Below, piece by piece: positions 35,212-43,487 of a DNA stretch of 64,000 nucleotides (the stretch's first letter is position 1; every line of letters starts with the position of its first letter). Under the pieces are notes generated by a model, which saw nothing but the letters and a program-made list of their open reading frames with translations, made no database searches and had not been told where the DNA came from. The stretch is from Brenneria goodwinii. Lineage in GTDB: Bacteria > Pseudomonadota > Gammaproteobacteria > Enterobacterales > Enterobacteriaceae. Location: assembly GCF_002291445.1 (NCBI RefSeq), contig NZ_CP014137.1, forward strand, positions 4,340,001-4,404,000, given 5' to 3'. The position numbers and the translations under genes were made by a program.

Positions 35212-35943
35212 TTAACCATCCTTGGCCGATATGGTATAGACGGTGAACTCACCGCCGCAGTTTCTCACAATACGCCGACACAGCGCGTTAAGCGCATGAA
35301 TTCGGTATGCGGCGGACGTCGCTGCGTTTCCCTGAACAACGATGAGAACATTTTTCGTGGCGGGCGACACTTTCGCCAGATCGCTGTCTCTTGAATCAAG
35401 CCAGGCCAGCACCTTCTCGGCATCGGCATAGACGTAATCCTCTTTCGCCGTCGCCTTGTTTCCGCCGCCTATCGGGATAAACGCTTCCCCCCCGGGGGAG
35501 AAGCGAAACCAGATATCACCTTTGATCATATCCATATCATGTACGCCGAAAGACAGGTAGTGCTCCAGCGCGGCCAGGTTATAGATGTCGACCAGCGTAT
35601 TGATATGGTGAAACTGTCTTTTCCGTTTGACGATAGCGATCAACGCTTCCGCGCTGGGGGGGAATTTTTTATTGCTCCTTCCCCGCTGGTGAATCATCTC
35701 CCGGTAGCTTTGCAGAATCGAGTTATCCCGGATGACCTTATCCGGGGTGTTGCAGACCCTGCGCGCCTCGGCTTCGCAACTCTGCGCGATATCGGGAAGA
35801 AGGGGTTGCGCGTTGTCGATGTTATACAGTTCGGCCGCCACCACCTCGTCGACGCCGATGGCGCCGAAGGTAGTGGGAAGGTGGATGCCGCAACGTCGAC
35901 CGCCTGATAAGATTTTTTTAGCTGTCGGCATATTTTCGAGCAT
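35212..35943 (-). CDS. Stand-alone B3/B4-domain protein, probable tRNA-editing deacylase (CtdA-like)
   Basis: 243-aa protein consisting essentially of the B3/B4 domain known from the editing site of phenylalanyl-tRNA synthetase beta. Visible hallmarks are LQSYREMIHQRGRSNKKFPPSAEALIAIVKRKRQFHHINTLVDIYNLAALEHYLSFGVHDMDMIKGDIWFRFSPGGEAF, in pieces typical of the family, followed by ATAKEDYVYADAEKVLAWLDSRDS. A stand-alone relative, CtdA of a canavanine-using Pseudomonas, deacylates canavanyl-tRNA(Arg). In an operon with ArgG/ArgH-like enzymes and a LysE exporter, a self-protection role against a mischarged arginine mimic is likely (inference). The start at 35943 overlaps the lyase end by 26 bp; 35931 is an alternative. 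Confidence 0.8.
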   Translation of the reverse strand: MLENMPTAKKILSGGRRCGIHLPTTFGAIGVDEVVAAELYNIDNAQPLLPDIAQSCEAEARRVCNTPDKVIRDNSILQSYREMIHQRGRSNKKFPPSAEALIAIVKRKRQFHHINTLVDIYNLAALEHYLSFGVHDMDMIKGDIWFRFSPGGEAFIPIGGGNKATAKEDYVYADAEKVLAWLDSRDSDLAKVSPATKNVLIVVQGNAATSAAYRIHALNALCRRIVRNCGGEFTVYTISAKDG

Positions 35944-37399
35944 GGTCCAACGTGTCCTGTTCAGCTTGTTTGATCCGTTTCTCCGTTTTCTCCAGCGCCT
36001 GTTCATGGGCGATAAGCTCGGTACGAAACTGGTCGACCATTTGGCGCACGCTGCCTGGCCCGGTTGAACCGTCACTGCGCTGCCGCCTGATGACATGCGA
36101 GGGGGAGACGTATTCAAGCATTTCTTGTTCATCAACCAGAATGCCTTGCGTTTCAAAGAAACGGCAGACCGTTTCCGTATTGCGCAGATCGGTGCGGGCG
36201 TTTATCAGCGCTTTGGTCAGCATACCGGTGATCCGATGGGCCTCGCGGAAAGGGAGGCCTTTTTGACTGACGAGAAAATTCGCCAATTCGGTGACGGTCG
36301 AAAAGTTTTGCCAGCACAATTCTTCCGCTCTGTCTGAGTGATAAACACAGTTTTCAACGTGGTGGTGAAGGATGCTGGTGGTTTCTTTAATCGCATCGAT
36401 CGCGCCCCACATCATGGGTTTATCTTCTTGAAGATCGCAGTTGTAGCCGAGCGTGACCCCTTTAACCATGGTCAGTAGTTGCATCAAGGTGCCGTATACG
36501 CGGCCAACCTTGCCTTTCACCAGCTCCGCGACCACCGGGTTTTTTTTCTGCGGCATGATGGAACTGCCGGTCGCAAATGAATCGTCCACGCTAAGTAAAC
36601 GGAATTCGTGGCTGCTCCAGATGACGATCTCTTCCGCCAGACGGGAGTAGTTGCCCATCAGCAGGGCGAATGCCGAGGCTGATTGAAGAACGAAATCACG
36701 GCTGCTGGTGGCATCGAGGCTATGCAGAAGAGGACGGTTGAAGCCGAGCATTGCCGTCGTCATATGGCGATCGATCGGAAATGACGTGCCGGATAACGCG
36801 CAGGCGCCGAGCGGGTTTAAGTTCGTGACGTTCAGCGCCTGGTTTAACCGCTCCAGATCGCGTAAAAACATGCTGGCATAGCAGCTATACCAGAACCCCA
36901 GGCTGATAGGCTGCGCCGGTTGGAGATGGGTATATCCCAGCGCGGATTGGTCCGCGTTTTTTTCCGATAAATCGAGCAGCGAGGAGACAAACGCGCACAG
37001 TGTTTTCTGCAACTGCAACAGTTCAGAACGCAAATACATACGAGTATCCAGAACAACCTGGTCGTTGCGCGAACGGGCGCTGTGCATCTGACCGCCGTAT
37101 TCCAACCCTATTTTTTGTATAACCAACTGCTCAATATTTAAATGAACGTCTTCATATTCGGGATTTAATTTCAACTCACCGCGTTGGTGCTGTTCATATA
37201 AACTCAATAGCGCGCCCAGGATTTTTCCTGCGGTTTCCGCAGTGACAATCCGGCATTCCTTAAGCATTGAAACATGCGCCATGCTGCCGAGGATGTCGAA
37301 AGGCAGTAACCGTTCGTCAATCACCGTGGTATAGGTGTATTGCAGCACTTCGCCAGTAATATCTTTACTAAAACAGCCGCCCCAAAGTTTCTCGCTCAT
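35918..37399 (-). CDS. ArgH-like argininosuccinate lyase family enzyme
   Basis: 493-aa member of the fumarase/aspartase superfamily. Signature GSSIMPQKKNPVVAELVKGK near residue 283; other conserved parts are LWGGCFSKD at the N-terminus, EDVHLNIEQLVIQKIG, HSARSRNDQVVLDTRMYLR and GYTHLQPAQPISLGFW. It is longer than the usual ~457-residue ArgH, with a C-terminal tail of Glu/Lys-rich helix (ELIAHEQALEKTEKRIKQAEQDTLDHARKYADS). It should eliminate fumarate from an argininosuccinate-like adduct. Its grouping with a formyltransferase and a B3/B4 protein argues against housekeeping arginine synthesis. Confidence 0.88.
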   Translation of the reverse strand: MSEKLWGGCFSKDITGEVLQYTYTTVIDERLLPFDILGSMAHVSMLKECRIVTAETAGKILGALLSLYEQHQRGELKLNPEYEDVHLNIEQLVIQKIGLEYGGQMHSARSRNDQVVLDTRMYLRSELLQLQKTLCAFVSSLLDLSEKNADQSALGYTHLQPAQPISLGFWYSCYASMFLRDLERLNQALNVTNLNPLGACALSGTSFPIDRHMTTAMLGFNRPLLHSLDATSSRDFVLQSASAFALLMGNYSRLAEEIVIWSSHEFRLLSVDDSFATGSSIMPQKKNPVVAELVKGKVGRVYGTLMQLLTMVKGVTLGYNCDLQEDKPMMWGAIDAIKETTSILHHHVENCVYHSDRAEELCWQNFSTVTELANFLVSQKGLPFREAHRITGMLTKALINARTDLRNTETVCRFFETQGILVDEQEMLEYVSPSHVIRRQRSDGSTGPGSVRQMVDQFRTELIAHEQALEKTEKRIKQAEQDTLDHARKYADS

Positions 37400-37995
37400 T
37401 ATTTTTCTCCTGTTTTGACGTGCGCCGTCGTCCTGCGGGACCGCGAGAGGTAACTCTTGAGTTTTTTATCGGTAAATAGCCGATCGCCCCAGCCTATCGA
37501 CGCGCGGGGAAGCGGTTCGTCATGATAGATTTTTATACAAATATCATAGAGTAACGTCAGGGAATGCACGGCGGTGCGGTAGCGCAGCATCTCAGGGGTT
37601 TCCGTCGGGGAGAGACGAAACTCCGCGGTTTGGATGATCTGCCCGTGATCGATGTATTTATCCATGTAATGACAGGTTGCGCCAAAGCAGGCGTCATGAT
37701 TGTCAATCGCATAATGATACCCGCCGAGCCCGCGGTACTTGGGCGAGGAGGGGTGGAAGTTGATGGCGCCTTTACCGGCATGACTCAGGACGTGTTCCGG
37801 CAGTATCAGGTCGGATTTAAAAGAGATAATCCAGTCGCCCCGCCAGGCGGATACCTCCGGTTTTTCTTCCATACCGCTTTCCCAAAATACATGGGTAACT
37901 CGGCTGAAAAGCGAAGAAATAAATTCGCAGGCGGCCTCTGACCAGAAAGAGCAATCACCGATAAAAAGGACGTCGCAGCTTTTCTTTTTGTCCAT
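37399..37995 (-). CDS. Small formyltransferase (10-formyl-THF type)
   Basis: 198-aa protein with the formyl_trans_N fold. The catalytic Asn, His and Asp are visible as N79 and H81 in GAINFHPSSPKYRGLGG and D116 in HYMDKYIDHGQII. It lacks the C-terminal tRNA-binding domain of Fmt, so it probably formylates a small amine rather than Met-tRNA. It sits exactly where a carbamoyltransferase would be expected between ArgG-like and ArgH-like genes (gap of 9 bp before, one shared base after). The acceptor might be ornithine, lysine or another diamino acid (inference). The C-terminal 25 residues are basic and probably disordered. Confidence 0.85.
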   Translation of the reverse strand: MDKKKSCDVLFIGDCSFWSEAACEFISSLFSRVTHVFWESGMEEKPEVSAWRGDWIISFKSDLILPEHVLSHAGKGAINFHPSSPKYRGLGGYHYAIDNHDACFGATCHYMDKYIDHGQIIQTAEFRLSPTETPEMLRYRTAVHSLTLLYDICIKIYHDEPLPRASIGWGDRLFTDKKLKSYLSRSRRTTAHVKTGEK

Positions 37996-38004
37996 GTTGA
38001 TCTT

Positions 38005-39240
38005 CTACTCCTTAATCTGTCCGGCCAGTGCGCTTATCCGGGTATTCAACGTCAGAATATTCAGTAACCCCTCTGAATCCCGGTGGTCGAAGCTGCCTTC
38101 GTCTTCCATCGAGCCGTCTTTGCTGTACAGGCTATGTTTGACATCGCGGGTAGCTACGTAAGACAAATTGCCTTTATAGAGGGTGAAGATGACTTCGCCG
38201 CTGACCAGCGCCGTGACTTCCCGCATTGCCCTGCGCGCCATGCGGGAGCCCAGATCGATCCAGTAGCCCTGATAGAGTTGCGTGCCGAGATAGTCGGCGG
38301 TGTTGCGGTAAAAGGTTAGCGCGCGCTTATCAAGAATCTGCTGTAACAGTTGCTGATAGGCGTAGGCGAGAACCGTCATCGCCGGAGCTTCATACACGCC
38401 GCGCGATTTCACTCCGACGAAGCGGTTTTCCACCAGATTCTCGGCGATGCCGACGCCGTGCATGCCGCCGATGGCATTGAGCATTTCGAAGATGTTCACC
38501 AGAGACAGGGCTTGCCCGTTCAATTTTACCGGCCTGCCCTCCAGAAAGGTCAGACTCAGTTCCTCCGGCTGCGAGACGGCGTCGAACGGCCAACTGCCTA
38601 ATCCCGGCTCCACGAACGCCATACGGCTCTCAAGACTCTCCAACGCGCCGCCCTCGTGGGTCAAACCGAGCAGATTGGCGTCGGTGGAATAGGGTTTGTC
38701 CGCCGTAGCTTTGATAGGGATTTCATGACGTTGACAGTAGTCGATCATTTCCCGCCGTCCTTTGAAGGTCTGGAGGAAGGCGGCGTCACGCCAGGCGGCG
38801 TAGAATTGCATGGTTGGGTCAAGCATGGAGGCGATGACCTGGAATCGGACCTGATCGTTGCCGCGGCCTGTGGCGCCGTGACTGAAGATGGTAATGTTGC
38901 GTTCTTTGAGCTTCGGCAACAGCCCCTTGATGATCACCTGCCGTCCGGCGCCGGTGAGATTCCAGTAATTTCCTTCGTATTTCGCGCCGGTTTGGATCAC
39001 TTCCAGACCAATTTCCGCCATTTGCCGCCTGAGGTCGACGGCGATGAACTCCTTAGCGCCGGAGGCCAGCATCCTTTCTCCGATTTGGCCGAAATCATCC
39101 TCGTCCGGTTGTCCCAAATCCGCCGTTAGGCACACGACGTTTACCCCCTGGCTGGCGAGCCAGTGCGTGATCGTACAGCTATCCAGACCGCCGGAAGCGG
39201 CAAACGCCACCGTTTTACCCCTAAGTTCATTTATGTTCAT
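38005..39240 (-). CDS. ArgG-like argininosuccinate synthase family enzyme
   Basis: 411-aa ATP-dependent ligase with the PP-loop AASGGLDSCTITHWLASQG at residues 14-32. It also has LTADLGQPDEDDFGQIGERML, HGATGRGNDQVRFQVI and DKPYSTDANLLGLTHEGGALE, counterparts of ArgG regions that bind citrulline and aspartate. E. coli ArgG is 447 aa and differs clearly outside these motifs, so this is a divergent second form rather than the housekeeping copy. It would activate a ureido or formamide oxygen with ATP and condense it with aspartate. First gene of the five-gene operon; divergent from the LysR gene with 218 bp between. Confidence 0.88.
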   Translation of the reverse strand: MNINELRGKTVAFAASGGLDSCTITHWLASQGVNVVCLTADLGQPDEDDFGQIGERMLASGAKEFIAVDLRRQMAEIGLEVIQTGAKYEGNYWNLTGAGRQVIIKGLLPKLKERNITIFSHGATGRGNDQVRFQVIASMLDPTMQFYAAWRDAAFLQTFKGRREMIDYCQRHEIPIKATADKPYSTDANLLGLTHEGGALESLESRMAFVEPGLGSWPFDAVSQPEELSLTFLEGRPVKLNGQALSLVNIFEMLNAIGGMHGVGIAENLVENRFVGVKSRGVYEAPAMTVLAYAYQQLLQQILDKRALTFYRNTADYLGTQLYQGYWIDLGSRMARRAMREVTALVSGEVIFTLYKGNLSYVATRDVKHSLYSKDGSMEDEGSFDHRDSEGLLNILTLNTRISALAGQIKE

Positions 39241-39458
39241 GCTTTCACCTAATCTCCATATGATGTTGAATCATTAACTGAACTCGTTTTTTTGACGCGA
39301 CTGTCAATCTATAAAATTTTTATTATTCAAAGCGTTATTTATTTACTGGTTATCCTAAAAGCCGAGAGTCGGGAGAGATTAATCAACTTGTGTTACGCGA
39401 ACAAGTCTGTTAAGAAACATTACGGTATGTTTAATTTTGCTTAAGCTAAAGGTCGCTT

Positions 39459-40397
39459 GTGAAGATAGACGTTCGTAAAACGGAAGCCTTAATGGCGGTG
39501 ATTGAAACCGGCGGCTTTGAACTCGCGGCAAAGAGGCTCAACCTGACCACCTCGGCGATTTCGCAGCGTATTAAAGCGTTGGAAAGCGCGATCGGCACGC
39601 CGTTGGTGATCCGAGGCAAACCTTGCGCCTCCACGGCGGAAGGGGCGAAGCTGATTCAATATTTGCGCAGGCAGAAATTCCTTTACGATGAATTTGAATC
39701 CGAACTTTTTGGCACAGAAAATACCAAGGTCAAAATGCGTATCGCCATTAATCAGGATTCGCTGGATACCTGGTTTTTGCCGGCGGTTCAGCCCGTTGTG
39801 CACAAGAAAAATATTTTGCTGGATATCGTGGTAGACGATCAGGACTATACGCTGAGAGCGCTGGCGGAGGGCAATGTGGTTGCGGCCATCTCTTCCATTG
39901 CCAAGCCGATGCGCGGCTGCAACGTGGTGCCGCTCGGCTCGATCCGTTATCGTTTTCTGTGCAGCCCCGATTTTCATCAACGCTGGTTTGCAAACGGCGT
40001 TACCCGCGACGCGTTGCAGAAGGCGCCGCTGCTCATTTTCGGTAATAAGGACAAACTGCAGTCGGATTTTCTGAATCGGGTGTTTTCCGTTAATCAGGAG
40101 GCGTGCCGTTACCACTGTGTGCCGTCTACCGAGGCGTTTTATATCGCCGTACAGCGCGGTATCGGCTACGGCATGATTTCGGAATTGCAGTATGCCGACA
40201 ATCTGGCGACAGGGGCGCTGGTGGATATCTCGCCGGGGTTTTACAGCGATATCGAACTGTATTGGCACCATTGGCAGGCGCAATCCCCCAGCATTAACTG
40301 GCTCACGCGCTGTCTGACGGCGGAAGCCTGCCGATTTCTGGCGCGATCCCCGTTACCGGCTGACCGCCCGTCGTCGATGTCCGGCGCCGGTTTTTGA
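39459..40397 (+). CDS. LysR-family regulator, ArgP/LysG-like
   Basis: 312-aa regulator starting with GTG at 39459 (AAGG upstream). The helix-turn-helix is FELAAKRLNLTTSAISQRIKALESAIGTPLVIRGKP (residues ~20-55). The ligand domain follows ArgP features such as INQDSLDTWFLPAV, GVTRDALQKAPLLIFGNKDKLQSDFL and LVDISPGFYSDIELYWHHW. ArgP and LysG activate exporter genes for basic amino acids and respond to arginine, lysine and canavanine. Divergent orientation from the ArgG-like operon suggests it controls that operon and senses its product or a basic amino acid. Confidence 0.88.
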   Translation: MKIDVRKTEALMAVIETGGFELAAKRLNLTTSAISQRIKALESAIGTPLVIRGKPCASTAEGAKLIQYLRRQKFLYDEFESELFGTENTKVKMRIAINQDSLDTWFLPAVQPVVHKKNILLDIVVDDQDYTLRALAEGNVVAAISSIAKPMRGCNVVPLGSIRYRFLCSPDFHQRWFANGVTRDALQKAPLLIFGNKDKLQSDFLNRVFSVNQEACRYHCVPSTEAFYIAVQRGIGYGMISELQYADNLATGALVDISPGFYSDIELYWHHWQAQSPSINWLTRCLTAEACRFLARSPLPADRPSSMSGAGF

Positions 40398-40423
40398 CCT
40401 GCGCGCGATCGGCGTGGCGGGCG

Positions 40424-41680
40424 TTACTGTCCGCTCTCCCGCATGATTTTTTCGATCTCTTCTGCCAGCACCGCGACGCCGCGCTCAAGGCTTTCCGCAT
40501 CCGGCACGTAGTTCATGCGCAGGCACTGATGCGCGTGCGGCCACTCCTGATCCAGGCCGGGGAAGAAGTAGTGGCCCGGCACCATCAACACGCCGCGCTT
40601 TTTCAGCCGTTGATACAGCACTTCGGTGGTGATGGGGAGATCCTTAAACCATAGCCACAGGAAAATCGCTCCCTCCGGCTTATGGATAAGGCACTGTTCC
40701 TCCGACAGGTAACGGCGGATCAGCGCGATGGTTTCGGTGGCCCGTTGCTGGTAGAACGGACGAATGACTTCATTGGACAGCCGCAGCAAATCGCCGCGCC
40801 GGATCATCTCATGCGCAATCGCCGGCCCCACCGCTCCCGGCGACAGGCTGATGATGCCGTTCATGTTGCCGATCGCGGAGATGACCTTTTCATCCGCAAT
40901 GACGATGCCGCAGCGCGAGCCGGGAAGGCCCAGCTTGGACAGGCTCATGCACAGAATAATGTTCGGGTTCCACAACGGCGTGGCTTCACTGAAGATAATA
41001 CCGGGGAAGGGAACGCCGTACGCATTATCAATCAGCAATGGCACATTGTGCTGTTGCGCCAGGATATCCAGCCGCATCAACTCTTCGTCGGTCAGTACGT
41101 TACCGGTCGGGTTGGTTGGCCGGGATGCGCAAATCAGCCCGATATCATCGCTGATCGACAGATGATCAAAGTCGACATGATATTTGAATTGGCCTTCAGG
41201 CAGCAGCTCAATCTGTGGGCGAACGGATACAAACATGTTTTCATCCAGCCCGGCGTCCGCGTAGCCGATGTACTCCGGCGCCAGAGGAAATAGCACCTTA
41301 CGCTTGCTGCCATTGGCATGGCGTCCGGCAAACAGGTTGAATAAGTAGAAAAACGCGCTCTGACTGCCATTTGTCAGTGCAATATTCTGTGGCCCGATCT
41401 GCCAGCCTAATTCATCGCGCAGCATGACGGCGAGCGAGTTAAGCAGCGCGTTTTTCCCCAGAGGGCCATCGTAATTGCATAAGGCTTCGGTTAATTTTCC
41501 CTGTTCCAGCATTTCCTGACAGAGTTGTTGAAAATAGGTATCCATCGCGGGAATGTGCGCCGGATTGCCGCCCCCCAACATGATTGCTCCCGGTGTGCGG
41601 AGCCCCTCGTTCATGTCATCCATTAGCTGCGTGATGCCCGCATGACGGGTGAATTTGTTGCCGAAAAGAGAGAAGTTCAT
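40424..41680 (-). CDS. avtA: Valine--pyruvate aminotransferase
   Basis: 418-aa PLP enzyme; E. coli AvtA is 417 aa. Start MNFSLFGNKFTRHAGITQLMDDMNEGL is AvtA-like. PLP-contact stretches include LTNGSQSAFFYLFNLFAG, SRPTNPTGNVLTDEEL, DNAYGVPFPGI and the lysine in MSLSKLGLPGSRCG. It makes valine/alanine by transamination, with related activity towards alpha-aminobutyrate. It faces the LysR gene tail to tail with only 26 bp between; no strong terminator is visible there. It is probably a core gene rather than part of the ArgG-like cluster. Confidence 0.92.
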   Translation of the reverse strand: MNFSLFGNKFTRHAGITQLMDDMNEGLRTPGAIMLGGGNPAHIPAMDTYFQQLCQEMLEQGKLTEALCNYDGPLGKNALLNSLAVMLRDELGWQIGPQNIALTNGSQSAFFYLFNLFAGRHANGSKRKVLFPLAPEYIGYADAGLDENMFVSVRPQIELLPEGQFKYHVDFDHLSISDDIGLICASRPTNPTGNVLTDEELMRLDILAQQHNVPLLIDNAYGVPFPGIIFSEATPLWNPNIILCMSLSKLGLPGSRCGIVIADEKVISAIGNMNGIISLSPGAVGPAIAHEMIRRGDLLRLSNEVIRPFYQQRATETIALIRRYLSEEQCLIHKPEGAIFLWLWFKDLPITTEVLYQRLKKRGVLMVPGHYFFPGLDQEWPHAHQCLRMNYVPDAESLERGVAVLAEEIEKIMRESGQ

Positions 41681-42009
41681 AGTTTGTTAATTAATGGTCA
41701 TACATGAATAGACGGCCACCATAGCGCTTGCGTTGCCATGACGCAATGTGGCGAGAAATCAAACCAGCAAGGTATTGTCCTGCATACATATAATTTTACG
41801 GAACAACGTGCTGAGGAGGCAGTATACCTTATTCGGCATGATTGCCGCGTTATGATGCCGTCAGCGGATGCTGAAATTATTGGCGATGGCGCTGAATCGA
41901 TGTCAGCAATAACCGATCTGTAAGCCATTATTTTGCAATAAACATTAATATTTCTAACGTTATTGTGATCTTCATGGCAAATATTTAGTGGAAAAAGTCT
42001 ATTTCCCGG

Positions 42010-42031
42010 ACTGGTGATTAGTATCACATTC
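42010..42031. promoter_or_regulatory. Candidate CRP site upstream of the DUF4432 gene
   Basis: GGTGA-TTAGTA-TCACA (42013-42028) matches the CRP pattern TGTGA-N6-TCACA with one mismatch. It lies 70 bp before the start codon at 42101, in the 420-bp divergent region between avtA and this gene, which otherwise holds no gene. Catabolite control fits a sugar-derivative locus. Confidence 0.55.
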
Positions 42032-42100
42032 TAAAGCCTTGCTGATTTGTAGTCTTGCCAGCGTATTAGCTAAATCAATTCAGCAAAGAGGAAGAATGAA

Positions 42101-43309
42101 ATGAAAAAACTACTGGCTATCGGTGTTTCATTAGCGTTGATCTCCTGGCAATCAGCCGCTCAGACGTTTGTGCTGACGGATGCTGAAAGCAGCGTGGAGA
42201 AAGGGAATTGGCAAATTAGCAGCGATGCGATGAAGATTAAGGATCAGCACTTCAGCATTGAGCAAAGCGTGCTGCACGGCGGGCGTCAGGAAGGCAGTAA
42301 AATCATCACTATCACCAGTCAAAACGGCCTGAAAATCGTACTGAGTCCGAGTCGGGGCATGGATTTGCTGCATGTCACCGGTAAAGACATCCGTTTGGGC
42401 TGGCATTCTCCGGTCGATGAGGTCGTGAACCCGAATACCATCAACCTGGAAAGCCGCGGCGGCGTGGGCTGGCTGGAAGGTTTCAATGAAATGATGGTGC
42501 GCTGCGGCTACGAATGGACCGGTCACCCGGTGGTCGATAACGGCATGATTTATACTCTGCACGGTCGCGCCGGCAATACGCCGGCCTCGAAAGTGGTGGT
42601 CGACGTCAGCGAAAACGCGCCCTATCAGATTACCGTGCGCGGTCTGTTGAAAGAGAACAGCTTCAAAAAATCGAATCTGGAAACCTGGACGGAACTGCGC
42701 TACATCCCCGGCAGCGAATCGTTCACCGTTCATGACGTGCTGACCAATAAATCGGACTATGTGCGTGACTATCAGATCATCTATCACAGCAACTTCAGCA
42801 CGCCGATTCTGGAACAGGGCGCGCGCTTTGTCGCGCCGGTGAAAGAGATCTCTCCGTTCAATGATTACGCCAAGGCGGGCCTAAAGGAATGGCAGACCTA
42901 TCAGGGGCCGACCAAAGACTTTGATGAAATGGTCTTTAACCTGACGCCATATACCGATGCGCAAGGGAAAACCCTGGCGGCGTTGTTCAATCGCGCGGGC
43001 GATAAAGGGGTATCGATAGAGTTTGATACTCACCAACTGCCGGTGCTGACGCTGTGGAAAAATACCGATACGGAAAAACAGGGATACGTTACCGGTATTG
43101 AACCGGGCACCAGCTACGCCTATCCGGTCACCATCGAGCGCGAACAAGGGCGGGTAAAACAGTTGCAGCCCGGGCAGAGCACGGTGTTTGAACTGACCTA
43201 TAGCCTGCTGAGCAGCGCCGATGCGGTACAGAAAACGGAACAACGGGTGAAAGCGATCCAGGGAGAAAACCAAACCACACTGACGGAAACCCCCATCGCG
43301 GTTGAATAA
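42101..43309 (+). CDS. Exported DUF4432 (aldose-1-epimerase-like) protein
   Basis: 402 aa with a Sec signal peptide (MKKLLAIGVSLALISWQSAAQ). The mature part belongs to the DUF4432 group of the galactose-mutarotase superfamily: LSPSRGMDLLHVTGKDIRLGWHSP, GGVGWLEGFNEMMVRCGYEW and HGRAGNTPASKV are its conserved stretches. Most relatives are cytoplasmic, so secretion is notable. It probably acts on a sugar or uronic acid in the periplasm; the reaction is unknown. A perfect terminator follows, then a LacI regulator gene. Confidence 0.75.
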   Translation: MKKLLAIGVSLALISWQSAAQTFVLTDAESSVEKGNWQISSDAMKIKDQHFSIEQSVLHGGRQEGSKIITITSQNGLKIVLSPSRGMDLLHVTGKDIRLGWHSPVDEVVNPNTINLESRGGVGWLEGFNEMMVRCGYEWTGHPVVDNGMIYTLHGRAGNTPASKVVVDVSENAPYQITVRGLLKENSFKKSNLETWTELRYIPGSESFTVHDVLTNKSDYVRDYQIIYHSNFSTPILEQGARFVAPVKEISPFNDYAKAGLKEWQTYQGPTKDFDEMVFNLTPYTDAQGKTLAALFNRAGDKGVSIEFDTHQLPVLTLWKNTDTEKQGYVTGIEPGTSYAYPVTIEREQGRVKQLQPGQSTVFELTYSLLSSADAVQKTEQRVKAIQGENQTTLTETPIAVE

Positions 43310-43335
43310 TCGCCGGATGCCGCCGCGTTCCAATG

Positions 43336-43369
43336 CCGCTTTGCCTGTTTTCGGGCAAAGCGGTTTTTT
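43336..43369 (+). terminator. Rho-independent terminator after the DUF4432 gene
   Basis: CCGCTTTGCC (43336-43345) pairs perfectly with GGCAAAGCGG (43354-43363), followed by six T. It lies 26 bp after the stop codon. Confidence 0.92.
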
Positions 43370-43487
43370 CATTTGCATATGCCTGTCTTCGCATTATATG
43401 ACAATAAATGAACATTCCCTTTTCTGAGCAAGGGAGTCAGGTTAGCATTCGAAGAACGTCGTTCCGTGCTTAATCTTTATTTATCCG

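Noticed and set aside
37399..37995. Methionyl-tRNA formyltransferase (fmt)
   Set aside because: It is only 198 aa, lacks the C-terminal tRNA-binding domain, and is not next to def; a small-molecule formyltransferase fits better.
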